NCBI GenBank assembly: GCA_017538895.1
Contig: JAFYHY010000097.1
Span: 102,126-166,125 of the forward strand
Direction of reading: 5' to 3'
Length of the DNA: 64,000 bases
DNA from: Aeriscardovia sp.
Lineage (GTDB): Bacteria > Actinomycetota > Actinomycetes > Actinomycetales > Bifidobacteriaceae
Part shown: positions 11,720-19,870 of the stretch, piece after piece
Layout: the number at the start of each line of letters is the position of its first letter
Position numbering within the stretch: position 1 is the first letter of the stretch
Notes under the pieces: model-generated
The model's database searches: none
The model's input: the letters and a program-made list of their open reading frames with translations, nothing else
What the model was told of the DNA's origin: nothing
Made by a program: the position numbers and the translations under genes

Positions 11720-13117
11720 ATGATGCCTCAGACGAATACAACACCTACTGCATTCATTGACCCTAGCATTGAAACTCCAGTCTTAATGACTGACATGTAT
11801 GAATACACAATGCTTGAAGCCGCAATGCAAGATGGAACAGCATCACGCCCCTGTGTTTTTGAGGTCTATGCGCGTCATCTTCCGAATGGTCGTCGTTATG
11901 GTGTAGTTGCTGGATTAGGTCGCCTGCTAACAGCTTTGCAGAATTTTCGTCCTAATGAGCAGCAGATCCAGTTTTTATGTGACCGTCATATTATTAGTCC
12001 TGTAACAGCACAATGGTTAGAAAACTATACCTTCCATGGATCAATACGCGCGTATCCTGAAGGAGAATTATATTTCCCTAACTCTCCTCTTCTGCAAGTA
12101 GAATCTACGTTTGCTGAAGGCACTTTGTTAGAGACTCTTATTCTTTCTATTTTGAATTATGATTCAGCTATTGCGTCAGCTGCGTCACGTATTGCGACTG
12201 CTGCTGGTAACCGTCCATGTTTTGATATGGGTGCGCGCCGTATGAATGAATCAGCTTCTATTGCAGCAGCACGCGCAGCAATCATTGGTGGGTTTGAAGG
12301 AACTTCCAATTTAGCTGCAGCAATGCGATATGATCTTCCGTGCATCGGTACCTCTGCTCATGCTTTCACGTTGGTTCATGATTCCGAAGAAGAAGCTTTT
12401 CGTTCACAAATTCATGCGTTAGGAGAACAAACAACCCTGTTAACTGATACGTATGATATGTCGGAGGCAATTCGTACAGCTATTAATGTTGCAGGCCATA
12501 ATCTTGGGTGTGTTCGTATTGATTCTGGTGATCTTGCTCATATGGCGCGTGCTGCTCGTCAAGAGTTGGATTCTTTGGGAGCAACTGAAACAAAGATTAC
12601 TGTGACCAATGATCTTGATGAGTATGCAATTGCTGCTTTACAGAATGCGCCAGTTGATTCATATGGTGTTGGTACACGTTTGGTGACAGGATCGGGATAC
12701 CCGACATGTGGCATGGTGTATAAGCTGGTGGAACGACAAGGTGGTGATGGGGTGATGCATCCTGTTGCTAAAAAATCTTTTGGAAAGCAGACTATTGGCT
12801 GGCGTAAGGATGCGTATCGTGTTTATACCGCTGATGAAGCACATAATGGTATTGCTGAATTAGAACTTGTGTGTGCTGGTACGCGAGAGAAATTAGATTC
12901 TCTTTCTCTTGATGGGATTGTTGGTCCGACTGAAGATGTCAGGAATCTGCTGATCACGGCGATTGATCATGGAACAGTGAATATGGAGTTGACAAGTCAC
13001 CAAGCATTATATGCTGCTCGCGGGTGGCGGAAGCACCAGCTTGAGGAACTTCCGCTCACTGCTTTGGGCTTGTCGCAGGATGATCCTGTACTCTCCACAC
13101 AGATTATTGAGTTATAG
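11720..13117 (+). CDS. pncB: nicotinate phosphoribosyltransferase
   Basis: Enzyme of NAD salvage joining nicotinate to PRPP with ATP hydrolysis. The 465 aa carry the family blocks LMTDMYEYTMLEAAM (start), ESPLLQ-like NSPLLQVE, FDMGARRMNESASI, GTSAHAF, RIDSGDL and GVGTRLVTGSG. The start has AAGGAG 10 nt upstream of tandem ATG codons at 11720 and 11723; either is possible. Single gene, convergent with the DUF3039 gene 13 bp downstream. Confidence 0.95.
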   Translation: MMPQTNTTPTAFIDPSIETPVLMTDMYEYTMLEAAMQDGTASRPCVFEVYARHLPNGRRYGVVAGLGRLLTALQNFRPNEQQIQFLCDRHIISPVTAQWLENYTFHGSIRAYPEGELYFPNSPLLQVESTFAEGTLLETLILSILNYDSAIASAASRIATAAGNRPCFDMGARRMNESASIAAARAAIIGGFEGTSNLAAAMRYDLPCIGTSAHAFTLVHDSEEEAFRSQIHALGEQTTLLTDTYDMSEAIRTAINVAGHNLGCVRIDSGDLAHMARAARQELDSLGATETKITVTNDLDEYAIAALQNAPVDSYGVGTRLVTGSGYPTCGMVYKLVERQGGDGVMHPVAKKSFGKQTIGWRKDAYRVYTADEAHNGIAELELVCAGTREKLDSLSLDGIVGPTEDVRNLLITAIDHGTVNMELTSHQALYAARGWRKHQLEELPLTALGLSQDDPVLSTQIIEL

Positions 13118-13130
13118 GATTCGTTAATGA

Positions 13131-13469
13131 TTAGCGTCCCATGTTCATCATCTGATTGTAGATGTGTTTGCATTCTGGGCAAATTGGATAATCTTTTGCA
13201 TTATGTTTTGGAATCCATACTTTCCCGCATAAGGCAACAACTGGGCGTCCTGTGAGCTGTGATTTCAGCATTTTATCTTTAGAAACATAGTGAGCATAAC
13301 GATCAGAGTTACCGCCATCGTCTTTCAGAGGTAGTTCTTTTTCTTCTGGTTTTTCAAGAAGTGCGGTATTTGAAGTCTGGTCTGGTGTTGCTTGTATATC
13401 ATTCCAAATGATGACATGGTTTTCAGCAGAAATATTTTGGTTGTTCTGCATCACTATTTTCGTGCTCAT
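13131..13469 (-). CDS. DUF3039 domain-containing protein
   Basis: Small actinobacterial protein of unknown function. The conserved part is the C-terminal 65 residues (DDGGNSDRYAHYVSKDKM ... GRPVVALCGKVWIPKHN ... YPICPECKHIYNQM), where a Cys and a later CPEC pair could bind zinc. I choose ATG 13469 (112 aa); an upstream in-frame ATG at 13535 would add 22 residues of hydrophobic, unconserved-looking sequence. The ribosome binding site is weak. Family assignment is from the signature block, and no role can be inferred. Confidence 0.8.
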   Translation of the reverse strand: MSTKIVMQNNQNISAENHVIIWNDIQATPDQTSNTALLEKPEEKELPLKDDGGNSDRYAHYVSKDKMLKSQLTGRPVVALCGKVWIPKHNAKDYPICPECKHIYNQMMNMGR

Positions 13470-13603
13470 GCCCTTATTGTAAATGACATTAAGAAGTAAA
13501 AGGAAATTTCTTTTATATTTGTAATAAGGGTCCATAAAAACTGAGATACTAAGAAGATAGTAGAAGATGTTCAGCCGAATGTTACGAGAAGAGGGTCTCT
13601 TTC

Positions 13604-14266
13604 ATGAGTGTGAACGGTGAATCAAAGATTTCTGATTTTAATCGTAGAGAACAAGAAGAAGCAACAGAACAGCAATCCGTGCAGGACACATCACATGCCT
13701 CTTCTCACGCGGAGTTTACAACAGCATTTGATATCATTGATGCCTTGCAACAGATGCTCGGTGAAGCTAAACCTGTTATGTTTTCTCAAGCATTTGTCAA
13801 AATTGATCATGATCAATTTAGTAATGAATTAGATGAGCTCAAGAAGGTATTACCAGTACAGTTAGAGCGTGCATCTGCACTGATGCGTGAGTCTGAGCAT
13901 CGTTTACAGAATGCTAATGATAAAGCAGATTCTATTCTGCGTAATGCTCGTACTCAGGCTGATCAAATTATTCAGAAAGCAAATGAGCAAGCTGATTTTC
14001 TTGCCGGTCATCAAAATGTTATTGCTATTGCAACGCAGAAGGCGCAAAACATTGTTGATGAGGCGCAAGCCCAGGCTGATCGTATTACTGCCGGTGCAAA
14101 TGAATATTCTTCACTGATGTTGACAGGATTAGGTGAGGAATTAAGCAAGTTACAGCGTGATGTTAACGGTGGTTTAACTGTCTTGCAAAGCCGTCAGCAG
14201 CAGGCTGCAGCACGTTTACGTGCAAAGCAACAAAATGGTCAAGAGCAGCAAGCTATTGAACAATAG
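13604..14266 (+). CDS. DivIVA-like coiled-coil protein
   Basis: Predicted cytoplasmic coiled-coil protein of 220 aa. After an acidic, Gln-rich N-terminus, residues about 45-70 (FDIIDALQQMLGEAKPVMFSQ) are followed by a long heptad region (75-205) containing the DivIVA-type run ILRNARTQADQIIQKANEQA and VDEAQAQADRIT. Such actinobacterial proteins are usually annotated as cell-division initiation or DivIVA-domain proteins; polar or septal localisation is inference. It is co-directional with the DUF177 gene and rpmF downstream, a widespread arrangement in actinobacteria. Confidence 0.75.
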   Translation: MSVNGESKISDFNRREQEEATEQQSVQDTSHASSHAEFTTAFDIIDALQQMLGEAKPVMFSQAFVKIDHDQFSNELDELKKVLPVQLERASALMRESEHRLQNANDKADSILRNARTQADQIIQKANEQADFLAGHQNVIAIATQKAQNIVDEAQAQADRITAGANEYSSLMLTGLGEELSKLQRDVNGGLTVLQSRQQQAAARLRAKQQNGQEQQAIEQ

Positions 14267-14285
14267 AATACGTGAGGTATCTACC

Positions 14286-14921
14286 ATGAAAGCAAATGAT
14301 CATACTCGCTTTAAATATCCGAACCAGTCCCCTTGGGCTGTTCCTGTTGCTCAAACAGTCAGCCATCCTGGTGATATGCAGGATTTAAAGGTGACATTCC
14401 CTGCGCCAGAAGGTATTGGAGATAGCTTCTATGGTATCCCGGAAGGCTCTGATGTCTCTGTTTCTGGTACTTTTTCATCACTTCAATCTGGACTAATGTT
14501 TACAGGAACGTTTAAAGCTACGACTATTGGTCAATGTTCTCGCTGCCTTACTGATATTTCTGCAGATGAAGACGTTGAATGCTCCGTTTTTATGCCAATT
14601 GTTGAGAGTACTAATGCTCGTGAAGATCGTCTTGGTCTTGGCTCAAAAATCATTGAACGTACGTTAACTGAAGAAGAAGATGACGAGGATATTTATCCTT
14701 TAACAGGTAATGGTGCTTTTGCTGATTTTGAAGATCTAATTCGAGATAGTTTTGTTCAGATTATTCCATCGACTCCACTATGCTCACCTGATTGTCAAGG
14801 TCTTTGCCCTCAATGCGGAGTCAATTTGAATGATTATCCTGATCATCATCATGAAGAACATGATGACCGTTGGGATATTCTTGAACAATTGAAAAAAGAC
14901 TTAGAAAAGAATCAAAAATAA
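14286..14921 (+). CDS. DUF177 (YceD) family metal-binding protein
   Basis: YceD-family protein, 211 aa, the conserved neighbour of rpmF. Its role is not settled; in several bacteria the family is linked to 23S rRNA accumulation. Seen: the N-terminal block (DLKVTFPAPEGIGDSFYGIPEG), RCSRCL-like CSRCLTDI (about residue 88) and the C-terminal CSPDCQGLCPQCGVNL cluster that probably binds zinc, with an acidic stretch between. I choose ATG 14286 with GAGG about 9 nt upstream; the frame is open into the DivIVA-like gene. The rpmF start lies 95 nt downstream. Confidence 0.87.
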   Translation: MKANDHTRFKYPNQSPWAVPVAQTVSHPGDMQDLKVTFPAPEGIGDSFYGIPEGSDVSVSGTFSSLQSGLMFTGTFKATTIGQCSRCLTDISADEDVECSVFMPIVESTNAREDRLGLGSKIIERTLTEEEDDEDIYPLTGNGAFADFEDLIRDSFVQIIPSTPLCSPDCQGLCPQCGVNLNDYPDHHHEEHDDRWDILEQLKKDLEKNQK

Positions 14922-14991
14922 CTTTTGACTATCAAGTATGACAAATTCCAGTCTCTAGTATAGACTATTGAAGGCTTAAGCTATCATACAA

Positions 14992-15003
14992 TTTCGATCG
15001 AAA
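14992..15003. promoter_or_regulatory. rpmF: 12-bp perfect palindrome in the rpmF leader
   Basis: TTTCGATCGAAA lies directly upstream of the AGAGGA ribosome binding site of rpmF. It could be an operator or a small mRNA hairpin that influences initiation. Only the palindrome is observed. Confidence 0.3.
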
Positions 15004-15016
15004 TAGAGGATATACT

Positions 15017-15211
15017 ATGGCATTGCCAAAATATAAGACATCGCGCGCAAATACTCATATGCGCCGTTCTGCATGGAAGGCTGCAGCAGCTAAGACTGTT
15101 ATTTGCCCAAACTGTGGAGCTGAAACTCTCCCACACATGGCTTGCCCAAGCTGCGGTTCATGGCGTGGACGTGTCTACTCTCAGGCTATCAAGTCTGATA
15201 TGAACAACTGA
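15017..15211 (+). CDS. rpmF: 50S ribosomal protein L32 (zinc-binding type)
   Basis: Large-subunit ribosomal protein of 64 aa. Starts with [21 protein letters not shown] and carries the Cys4 zinc knuckle CPNC...CPSC (residues 34-50), so it is the C+ form. AGAGGA 8 nt upstream supports the start. It follows the DUF177 gene, the classic yceD-rpmF pair, and is ended by a strong terminator. Confidence 0.97.
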   Translation: MALPKYKTSRANTHMRRSAWKAAAAKTVICPNCGAETLPHMACPSCGSWRGRVYSQAIKSDMNN

Positions 15212-15243
15212 GTACGACAGACTGAATTGTAAAGTCAGTTTAT

Positions 15244-15276
15244 GACCCTGCCATCGACGGGTGGCAGGGTTTTTCT
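15244..15276 (+). terminator. intrinsic terminator after rpmF
   Basis: Stem ACCCTGCCA / TGGCAGGGT with an 8-nt loop (CGACGGG region) followed by TTTTCTTTTT. Clear Rho-independent terminator on the plus strand. Confidence 0.9.
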
Positions 15277-15349
15277 TTTTGTTAATCTTCTCTATATTAT
15301 TGAGTATTAAATATCAAACACTCCTTGAGAGTAAGAGGAATCGGCAACC

Positions 15350-16207
15350 ATGGCGCATAGTACAGATCGTCAAAGCTCAGAACATTTATTACCTAAGAAT
15401 TTCACATTAAAAAGTAAAAAACATCATCGTCTTGATAATAAAGGGGCGCAATATTCCTTTGTTATTGATAATTCTGATCAGTTACTACATAATCTGGGTT
15501 TTTCTTTAGAGCCTTCCCTTCTTATTCAAGCTTTAACTCACCGTTCTTTTGCGCATGAGAATCCTGGTTTACCTAATAATGAGCGTTTAGAATTTCTAGG
15601 TGATTCTGTGCTTGAGTTTGTTGTTACGGAAACACTGTATGATAAGTATCCAGAATGGCCTGAAGGTCGTCTTGCAAAGATGCGTGCCAAAGCAGTTTCT
15701 GAAGGTGCTCTTGCTCATGTTGCTCGTACAAAACTACAGCTTGGTAGTTTTGTTCTTCTTGGCCATGGTGAAAGTACTGGTAATGGGTCTGATAAAGATT
15801 CAATTTTATGCGATACTGTTGAATCGTTAATTGGGGCTGTTTTCTTGGAACATGGTATTAGTGGCGCACGATTAATAATTCATCATCTTCTAGATGATAC
15901 ATTAAATGAGGTAGCGAAAGAAGGTCCAGCGTTGGATTGGAAGACGGCTTTGGTTGTTCTGAGCCATCATCTCAAGATTAAAGAACCTCAATATGTGATG
16001 GAAGCAGATGATAATCTGACCTCACCAACTTTTACTGCGCATGTTATTATTCCACAGTTGAATGGTACTCACAATGAGTTGACTTCTGCTCAAGGTCCAA
16101 GTAAACGTAAAGCGCAATTAGCAGCTGCAAAAAATGCGTATCGTATTCTTTCAAAAGATATGACTATTGATAAGCGTGCAGATGAGTTTGTTGCACAAGA
16201 ACATTAA
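15350..16207 (+). CDS. rnc: ribonuclease III
   Basis: Double-strand-specific endoribonuclease that processes rRNA precursors and regulatory duplexes. The signature NNERLEFLGDSVLEFVVTE lies at about residues 76-95, followed by the second catalytic acidic region (DTVESLIGAVFLEHG). The C-terminal 75 residues form the dsRNA-binding domain (GPSKRKAQLAAAKNAY). At 285 aa it is longer than usual owing to a basic N-terminal extension of about 40 residues. It follows rpmF, again the typical actinobacterial order. Confidence 0.96.
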   Translation: MAHSTDRQSSEHLLPKNFTLKSKKHHRLDNKGAQYSFVIDNSDQLLHNLGFSLEPSLLIQALTHRSFAHENPGLPNNERLEFLGDSVLEFVVTETLYDKYPEWPEGRLAKMRAKAVSEGALAHVARTKLQLGSFVLLGHGESTGNGSDKDSILCDTVESLIGAVFLEHGISGARLIIHHLLDDTLNEVAKEGPALDWKTALVVLSHHLKIKEPQYVMEADDNLTSPTFTAHVIIPQLNGTHNELTSAQGPSKRKAQLAAAKNAYRILSKDMTIDKRADEFVAQEH

Positions 16208-16209
16208 AC

Positions 16210-16248
16210 AAAGAGGGTTGTTGTTTTTCTTCTACAATAACCCTCTTT
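16210..16248. terminator. bidirectional intrinsic terminator
   Basis: AAAGAGGGTT (16210-16219) pairs with AACCCTCTTT (16239-16248), with further weaker pairs inside, followed by T-rich sequence on plus and preceded by A-rich sequence. It separates the convergent rnc and ABC-F genes. Confidence 0.85.
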
Positions 16249-16264
16249 TTAGTAGTGAACTTTA

Positions 16265-18079
16265 TTAGCTTTCGAGGAATTCTCCTAATTCAATCCATTC
16301 ATTTTCGAGATCTTCGATTTGCTTATCAATTTGTTGGATGGTTGCATCGAGGTCAGAGAGTTGTTCATAATTATTCTCTGCTGCTTTTTGGGCCATTTCT
16401 TGTTCAACATCTTGTTTTTGTTCGTTGAGTTTTTTGATTTTCCTGTCGATAGCAGACACACGCTTTTGGGCATCAAATTTTTTGCGTTTTAATTCTTTTG
16501 AATCTTGCGCGCTCATTTCTTCTGTTTTCTCCACGGTATCTGACAAGTTATTCGTTGGTTGTTCAAGTAAATGAAGATACTCATCGATTCCGCCAGGAAG
16601 ATGATGTATAGTCCCGTTCATGAGCGCGAATTGTTGATCAGTCACACGTTCTAGTAAGTAACGATCGTGTGAAACAACGACAAGTGTTCCGGCCCAGTTA
16701 TCTAAGACATCTTCCATTATTGCCAACATGTCTGTATCGAGATCATTGCCAGGCTCATCAAGAATTAAAACATTTGGTTCGCTAAGAAGAATCAGCATCA
16801 ACTGCATTCGTCGTTTTTGTCCACCTGATAAATCACATACTGGTGTCATCATTTGTGCTGGGTCGAAACCTAGTTGTTCAAGCAAACCTGATGGTGAATA
16901 GTCTTTGTTTCCAATACGATATGTGGAGTGGTATCGGGTTAAAACTTCCGTGACTTTCGCGTCACCTAAGGCTTCAACTTCATCAAGACGCTGGGAAAGA
17001 ATGGCATACTTTACTGTTTTGCCAATTTTGACATGACCTTCAGTTGGTGTGATGGTTCCGTCAATAAGCCCAAGAAGAGTTGATTTTCCTGCACCGTTCA
17101 CACCAACAATACCGAAGCGATCCCCTGGTCCAATAATCCAATTAAGGTGATTAATCACTATTTTTGTTTGGTCTGTTTCCCCGATCTGATATGTCTTAAC
17201 GACATCTTTAAGGGTGACAACATCTTTGCCAAGTCGTGCAGCTGCCATGGCTTTCAGTTCAAGTGAGTTACGTACTGGTGGTACGTCTGCAATGAGGGCT
17301 TCTGCTTCTCGAACATGGAATTTTTGTTTTGTGGCGCGAGCGCGGGCTCCTCTTGTAAGCCATGCAAGTTCTTTGCGTGCAAGGTTGCGTCGTTTTTCTT
17401 CGGTAACTTGTGCTTGTCGGTCACGTTCAACACGTTGCATGATGTAGGCGGAGTATCCGCCTTCGAAAGGATCAATTGTACTATTATGTACTTCCCACAT
17501 GCGAGTGCAGACGTCGTCGAGGAACCAGCGGTCGTGGGTGACGACGAGGAGTGCGCCTGTTCCTTTTTGCCATCTGTTGTTGAGGTGGTTGGCAAGCCAG
17601 TGAATGGTTGCCATGTCGAGGTGGTTGGTTGGCTCGTCGAGTGCGATGATGTCCCAGTCGTGTAGGAGTAGTCGTGCGATGTCGGCGCGGCGGCGTTGTC
17701 CTCCGGAGAGTTCTTTGATTTTTGAGTCGAGTGATATGCCTGATAAGAGTGTGGTGACGATTTCTCGTGATTGGCTGTCAGATGCCCATTCGTGGTCTTC
17801 TTTGTTTTCTAGTGCTGCTTCTCGGATGGTTGCGTTGTCGTCGAGGTTGTCGCGTTGTCCGAGGATGCCCATGGTGAGTCCACCTCGTCGGATGACGCGT
17901 CCTGAGTCTGGTGTGATGATGCCTGCGAGGAGTTTGAGGAGTGTAGATTTACCGTCTCCGTTGCGACCGACAATGCCGATTCGGTCTCCTTCAGTGACGC
18001 CTTGGGTGACGTCGGTGAAGATAGTTTTTGTTGCATAGGATAGTGACAGGTGTTCGCATCCGAGGTCAAAAGTTGGCAT
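16265..18079 (-). CDS. ABC-F family ATP-binding protein (Uup-like)
   Basis: Soluble ABC-F ATPase with two nucleotide-binding domains and no membrane segment; family members act on the ribosome (translation factors or antibiotic protection). Walker A motifs GRNGDGKST (about residue 40) and GVNGAGKST (about 325), signature motifs LSGGQRRRADIARLL and LSGGQKRRMQLMLIL, and Walker B LDEPTNHLD / LDEPGNDLD. The C-terminal 75 residues form a charged coiled coil (KKFDAQKRVSAIDRKIKKL...), as in Uup. A resistance role cannot be inferred; housekeeping is more likely. Single gene, divergent from cysS. Confidence 0.9.
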   Translation of the reverse strand: MPTFDLGCEHLSLSYATKTIFTDVTQGVTEGDRIGIVGRNGDGKSTLLKLLAGIITPDSGRVIRRGGLTMGILGQRDNLDDNATIREAALENKEDHEWASDSQSREIVTTLLSGISLDSKIKELSGGQRRRADIARLLLHDWDIIALDEPTNHLDMATIHWLANHLNNRWQKGTGALLVVTHDRWFLDDVCTRMWEVHNSTIDPFEGGYSAYIMQRVERDRQAQVTEEKRRNLARKELAWLTRGARARATKQKFHVREAEALIADVPPVRNSLELKAMAAARLGKDVVTLKDVVKTYQIGETDQTKIVINHLNWIIGPGDRFGIVGVNGAGKSTLLGLIDGTITPTEGHVKIGKTVKYAILSQRLDEVEALGDAKVTEVLTRYHSTYRIGNKDYSPSGLLEQLGFDPAQMMTPVCDLSGGQKRRMQLMLILLSEPNVLILDEPGNDLDTDMLAIMEDVLDNWAGTLVVVSHDRYLLERVTDQQFALMNGTIHHLPGGIDEYLHLLEQPTNNLSDTVEKTEEMSAQDSKELKRKKFDAQKRVSAIDRKIKKLNEQKQDVEQEMAQKAAENNYEQLSDLDATIQQIDKQIEDLENEWIELGEFLES

Positions 18080-18247
18080 AGAGTAATGTCACTCTTTCTA
18101 GTTTTGTAAGCTGATTCTTGTTTGTTTTATGTGTACATGTGTGAATCGCTGTTTTCTTATTCTTTTTCTTCATTCTTTTTATCGCATAGCATGAATATTC
18201 GGAGTAATTGTACTGTATCTGTCCGAAAGAGTTATATTCTCGAAAGT

Positions 18248-19801
18248 ATGGAAAATATTGCACAGCATGTATCAGAGGATGTGTTATCGGAATTGCATCT
18301 TTATGATTCTGCGACACGTTCGAATAGTGTTTTTGTCCCTGTTGTTCCTCACGAAGTGAGTATTTATGTGTGTGGCGCAACTGTACAAAGTTCTCCTCAT
18401 ATTGGTCATATGCGAGCTGCAGTTGCGTTTGATATTCTTCGTCGTTGGTTAATGAAGCTTGGGTATAAGGTAACTTTTGTTCGTAATGTCACTGATATTG
18501 ATGACAAGATTCTTAAAAAGGCTGCTGAAGCAGGTGAAGAATGGTGGGCTCGTGCGTATCGATATGAACGAGAGTTTACTGAAGCGTATGCGTCGCTTGG
18601 TGTTCTTCCTCCAACATATGAGCCTCGTGCTACTGGTCATATGATGGAGATGATTCAGTTAGTTCAACGTCTGATTAATCGTGGTCATGCGTATATTGTT
18701 CCGAATAGTGATGGAACACCATCAGGAAATGTTTATTTTGATGTGGAGTCGTGGCCTGAGTATGGTTCATTAACACATCAGCAAACTGGTACGTTACCTG
18801 CAGATAAGGATGAGCTGGTTGCTTCGCAGATGGGTCCTTCTGTTGATTCTTCTGTTGAGGATGAGGATTCTGCTCAGATCTCTGATAAAAAGAATCCTCG
18901 TGATTTTGCATTATGGAAGGCTGCTAAACCGTTTGAACCGTTGACTGCGAGTTGGGAGGCTCCTTTTGGTGCAGGACGCCCGGGATGGCATTTGGAATGT
19001 TCTGCGATGAGTCATCGTTATTTAGGTGATGATTTTGATATTCATGGGGGCGGTTTAGATTTACGTTTCCCTCATCATGAGAATGAAATAGCTCAATCAC
19101 GTGCTGCAGGCTGGGGATTTGCTCACCGGTGGATGCATTCCGCTTGGGTAACTCAAAAGGGTGAAAAGATGAGTAAATCTCTTGGAAATGGTCTTTCTGT
19201 CGGCCAAATCCTTGAGAATCATTCTGCGTGGGTTGCTCGGTATGCATTAGCCAGTGTTCATTACCGTTCTATGTTGGAATGGAGTGACCAATCTTTAAAT
19301 GAGGCGGAAGCAGCCTATGCTCGTTTATCTCATTTCTTAGAAGCAGCTGATCGTTCCTTAGATACACTGCTCACCTATGATGAGGTTCGTTCCACTACGG
19401 TTGATTATCTTCCAAGTGATTTTATTGCTGCGATGAATGATGATATTAATGTGTCTGGCGCCTTATCCATTATTTTCCAGAAGACTCGTGAAGGTAATAC
19501 GCTTCTGACATCTGGTCACGCTGCAAATAAGGAAGATATTGCACGTCTTCGTCTTCAAGTCCATTCTATGCTCGATGTCTTTGGTCTTGATCCATTAGAC
19601 TCACAGTGGCAGCAAGTGTCTTCGAGTGATCAGAAATCTCTTGATGCACTCTCCTATCTGGTACAAGATCAGTTAGATCAACGTCAGGAAGCACGTTTAC
19701 ACCGTGATTTTGCAACAGCAGATCATATTCGTGAGGCATTAAGTACTGCTGGTATTGCAGTAAAAGATACAGCAGATGGTTCTACCTGGAATTTGCGGTA
19801 G
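18248..19801 (+). CDS. cysS: cysteinyl-tRNA synthetase
   Basis: Class I aminoacyl-tRNA synthetase charging tRNA-Cys. The HIGH motif is PHIGHMR, with the zinc-binding Cys in CGATVQ just before it; the KMSKS motif is GEKMSKSLGNG. DALR-type C-terminal helices follow. I choose ATG 18248 (517 aa, MENIAQHVSED), where family homology begins; the frame is open 126 nt upstream but that part is hydrophobic and unrelated. An acidic insertion (about residues 195-222, DSSVEDEDSAQ) is unusual. The next gene downstream, ffh, is co-directional. Confidence 0.95.
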   Translation: MENIAQHVSEDVLSELHLYDSATRSNSVFVPVVPHEVSIYVCGATVQSSPHIGHMRAAVAFDILRRWLMKLGYKVTFVRNVTDIDDKILKKAAEAGEEWWARAYRYEREFTEAYASLGVLPPTYEPRATGHMMEMIQLVQRLINRGHAYIVPNSDGTPSGNVYFDVESWPEYGSLTHQQTGTLPADKDELVASQMGPSVDSSVEDEDSAQISDKKNPRDFALWKAAKPFEPLTASWEAPFGAGRPGWHLECSAMSHRYLGDDFDIHGGGLDLRFPHHENEIAQSRAAGWGFAHRWMHSAWVTQKGEKMSKSLGNGLSVGQILENHSAWVARYALASVHYRSMLEWSDQSLNEAEAAYARLSHFLEAADRSLDTLLTYDEVRSTTVDYLPSDFIAAMNDDINVSGALSIIFQKTREGNTLLTSGHAANKEDIARLRLQVHSMLDVFGLDPLDSQWQQVSSSDQKSLDALSYLVQDQLDQRQEARLHRDFATADHIREALSTAGIAVKDTADGSTWNLR

Positions 19802-19814
19802 ATGAAAAATAAGC

Positions 19815-19850
19815 GTTGCCGTTTTCTCTCTGAGATGAGAAGGCGGCAAT
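19815..19850 (+). terminator. hairpin between cysS and ffh (terminator or leader)
   Basis: GTTGCCGTTTTCTC pairs with GAGAAGGCGGCAAT using a few G-U pairs, loop of 8 nt. No T-run follows, so it may be a weak terminator or part of the ffh leader. Confidence 0.4.
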
Positions 19851-19870
19851 GACTAGGATAAACTAAAAGC

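Noticed and set aside
16265..18079. Antibiotic-resistance ABC-F protein
   Set aside because: The Uup-like C-terminal coiled coil and chromosomal housekeeping context argue for a general ABC-F factor; no evidence for resistance.
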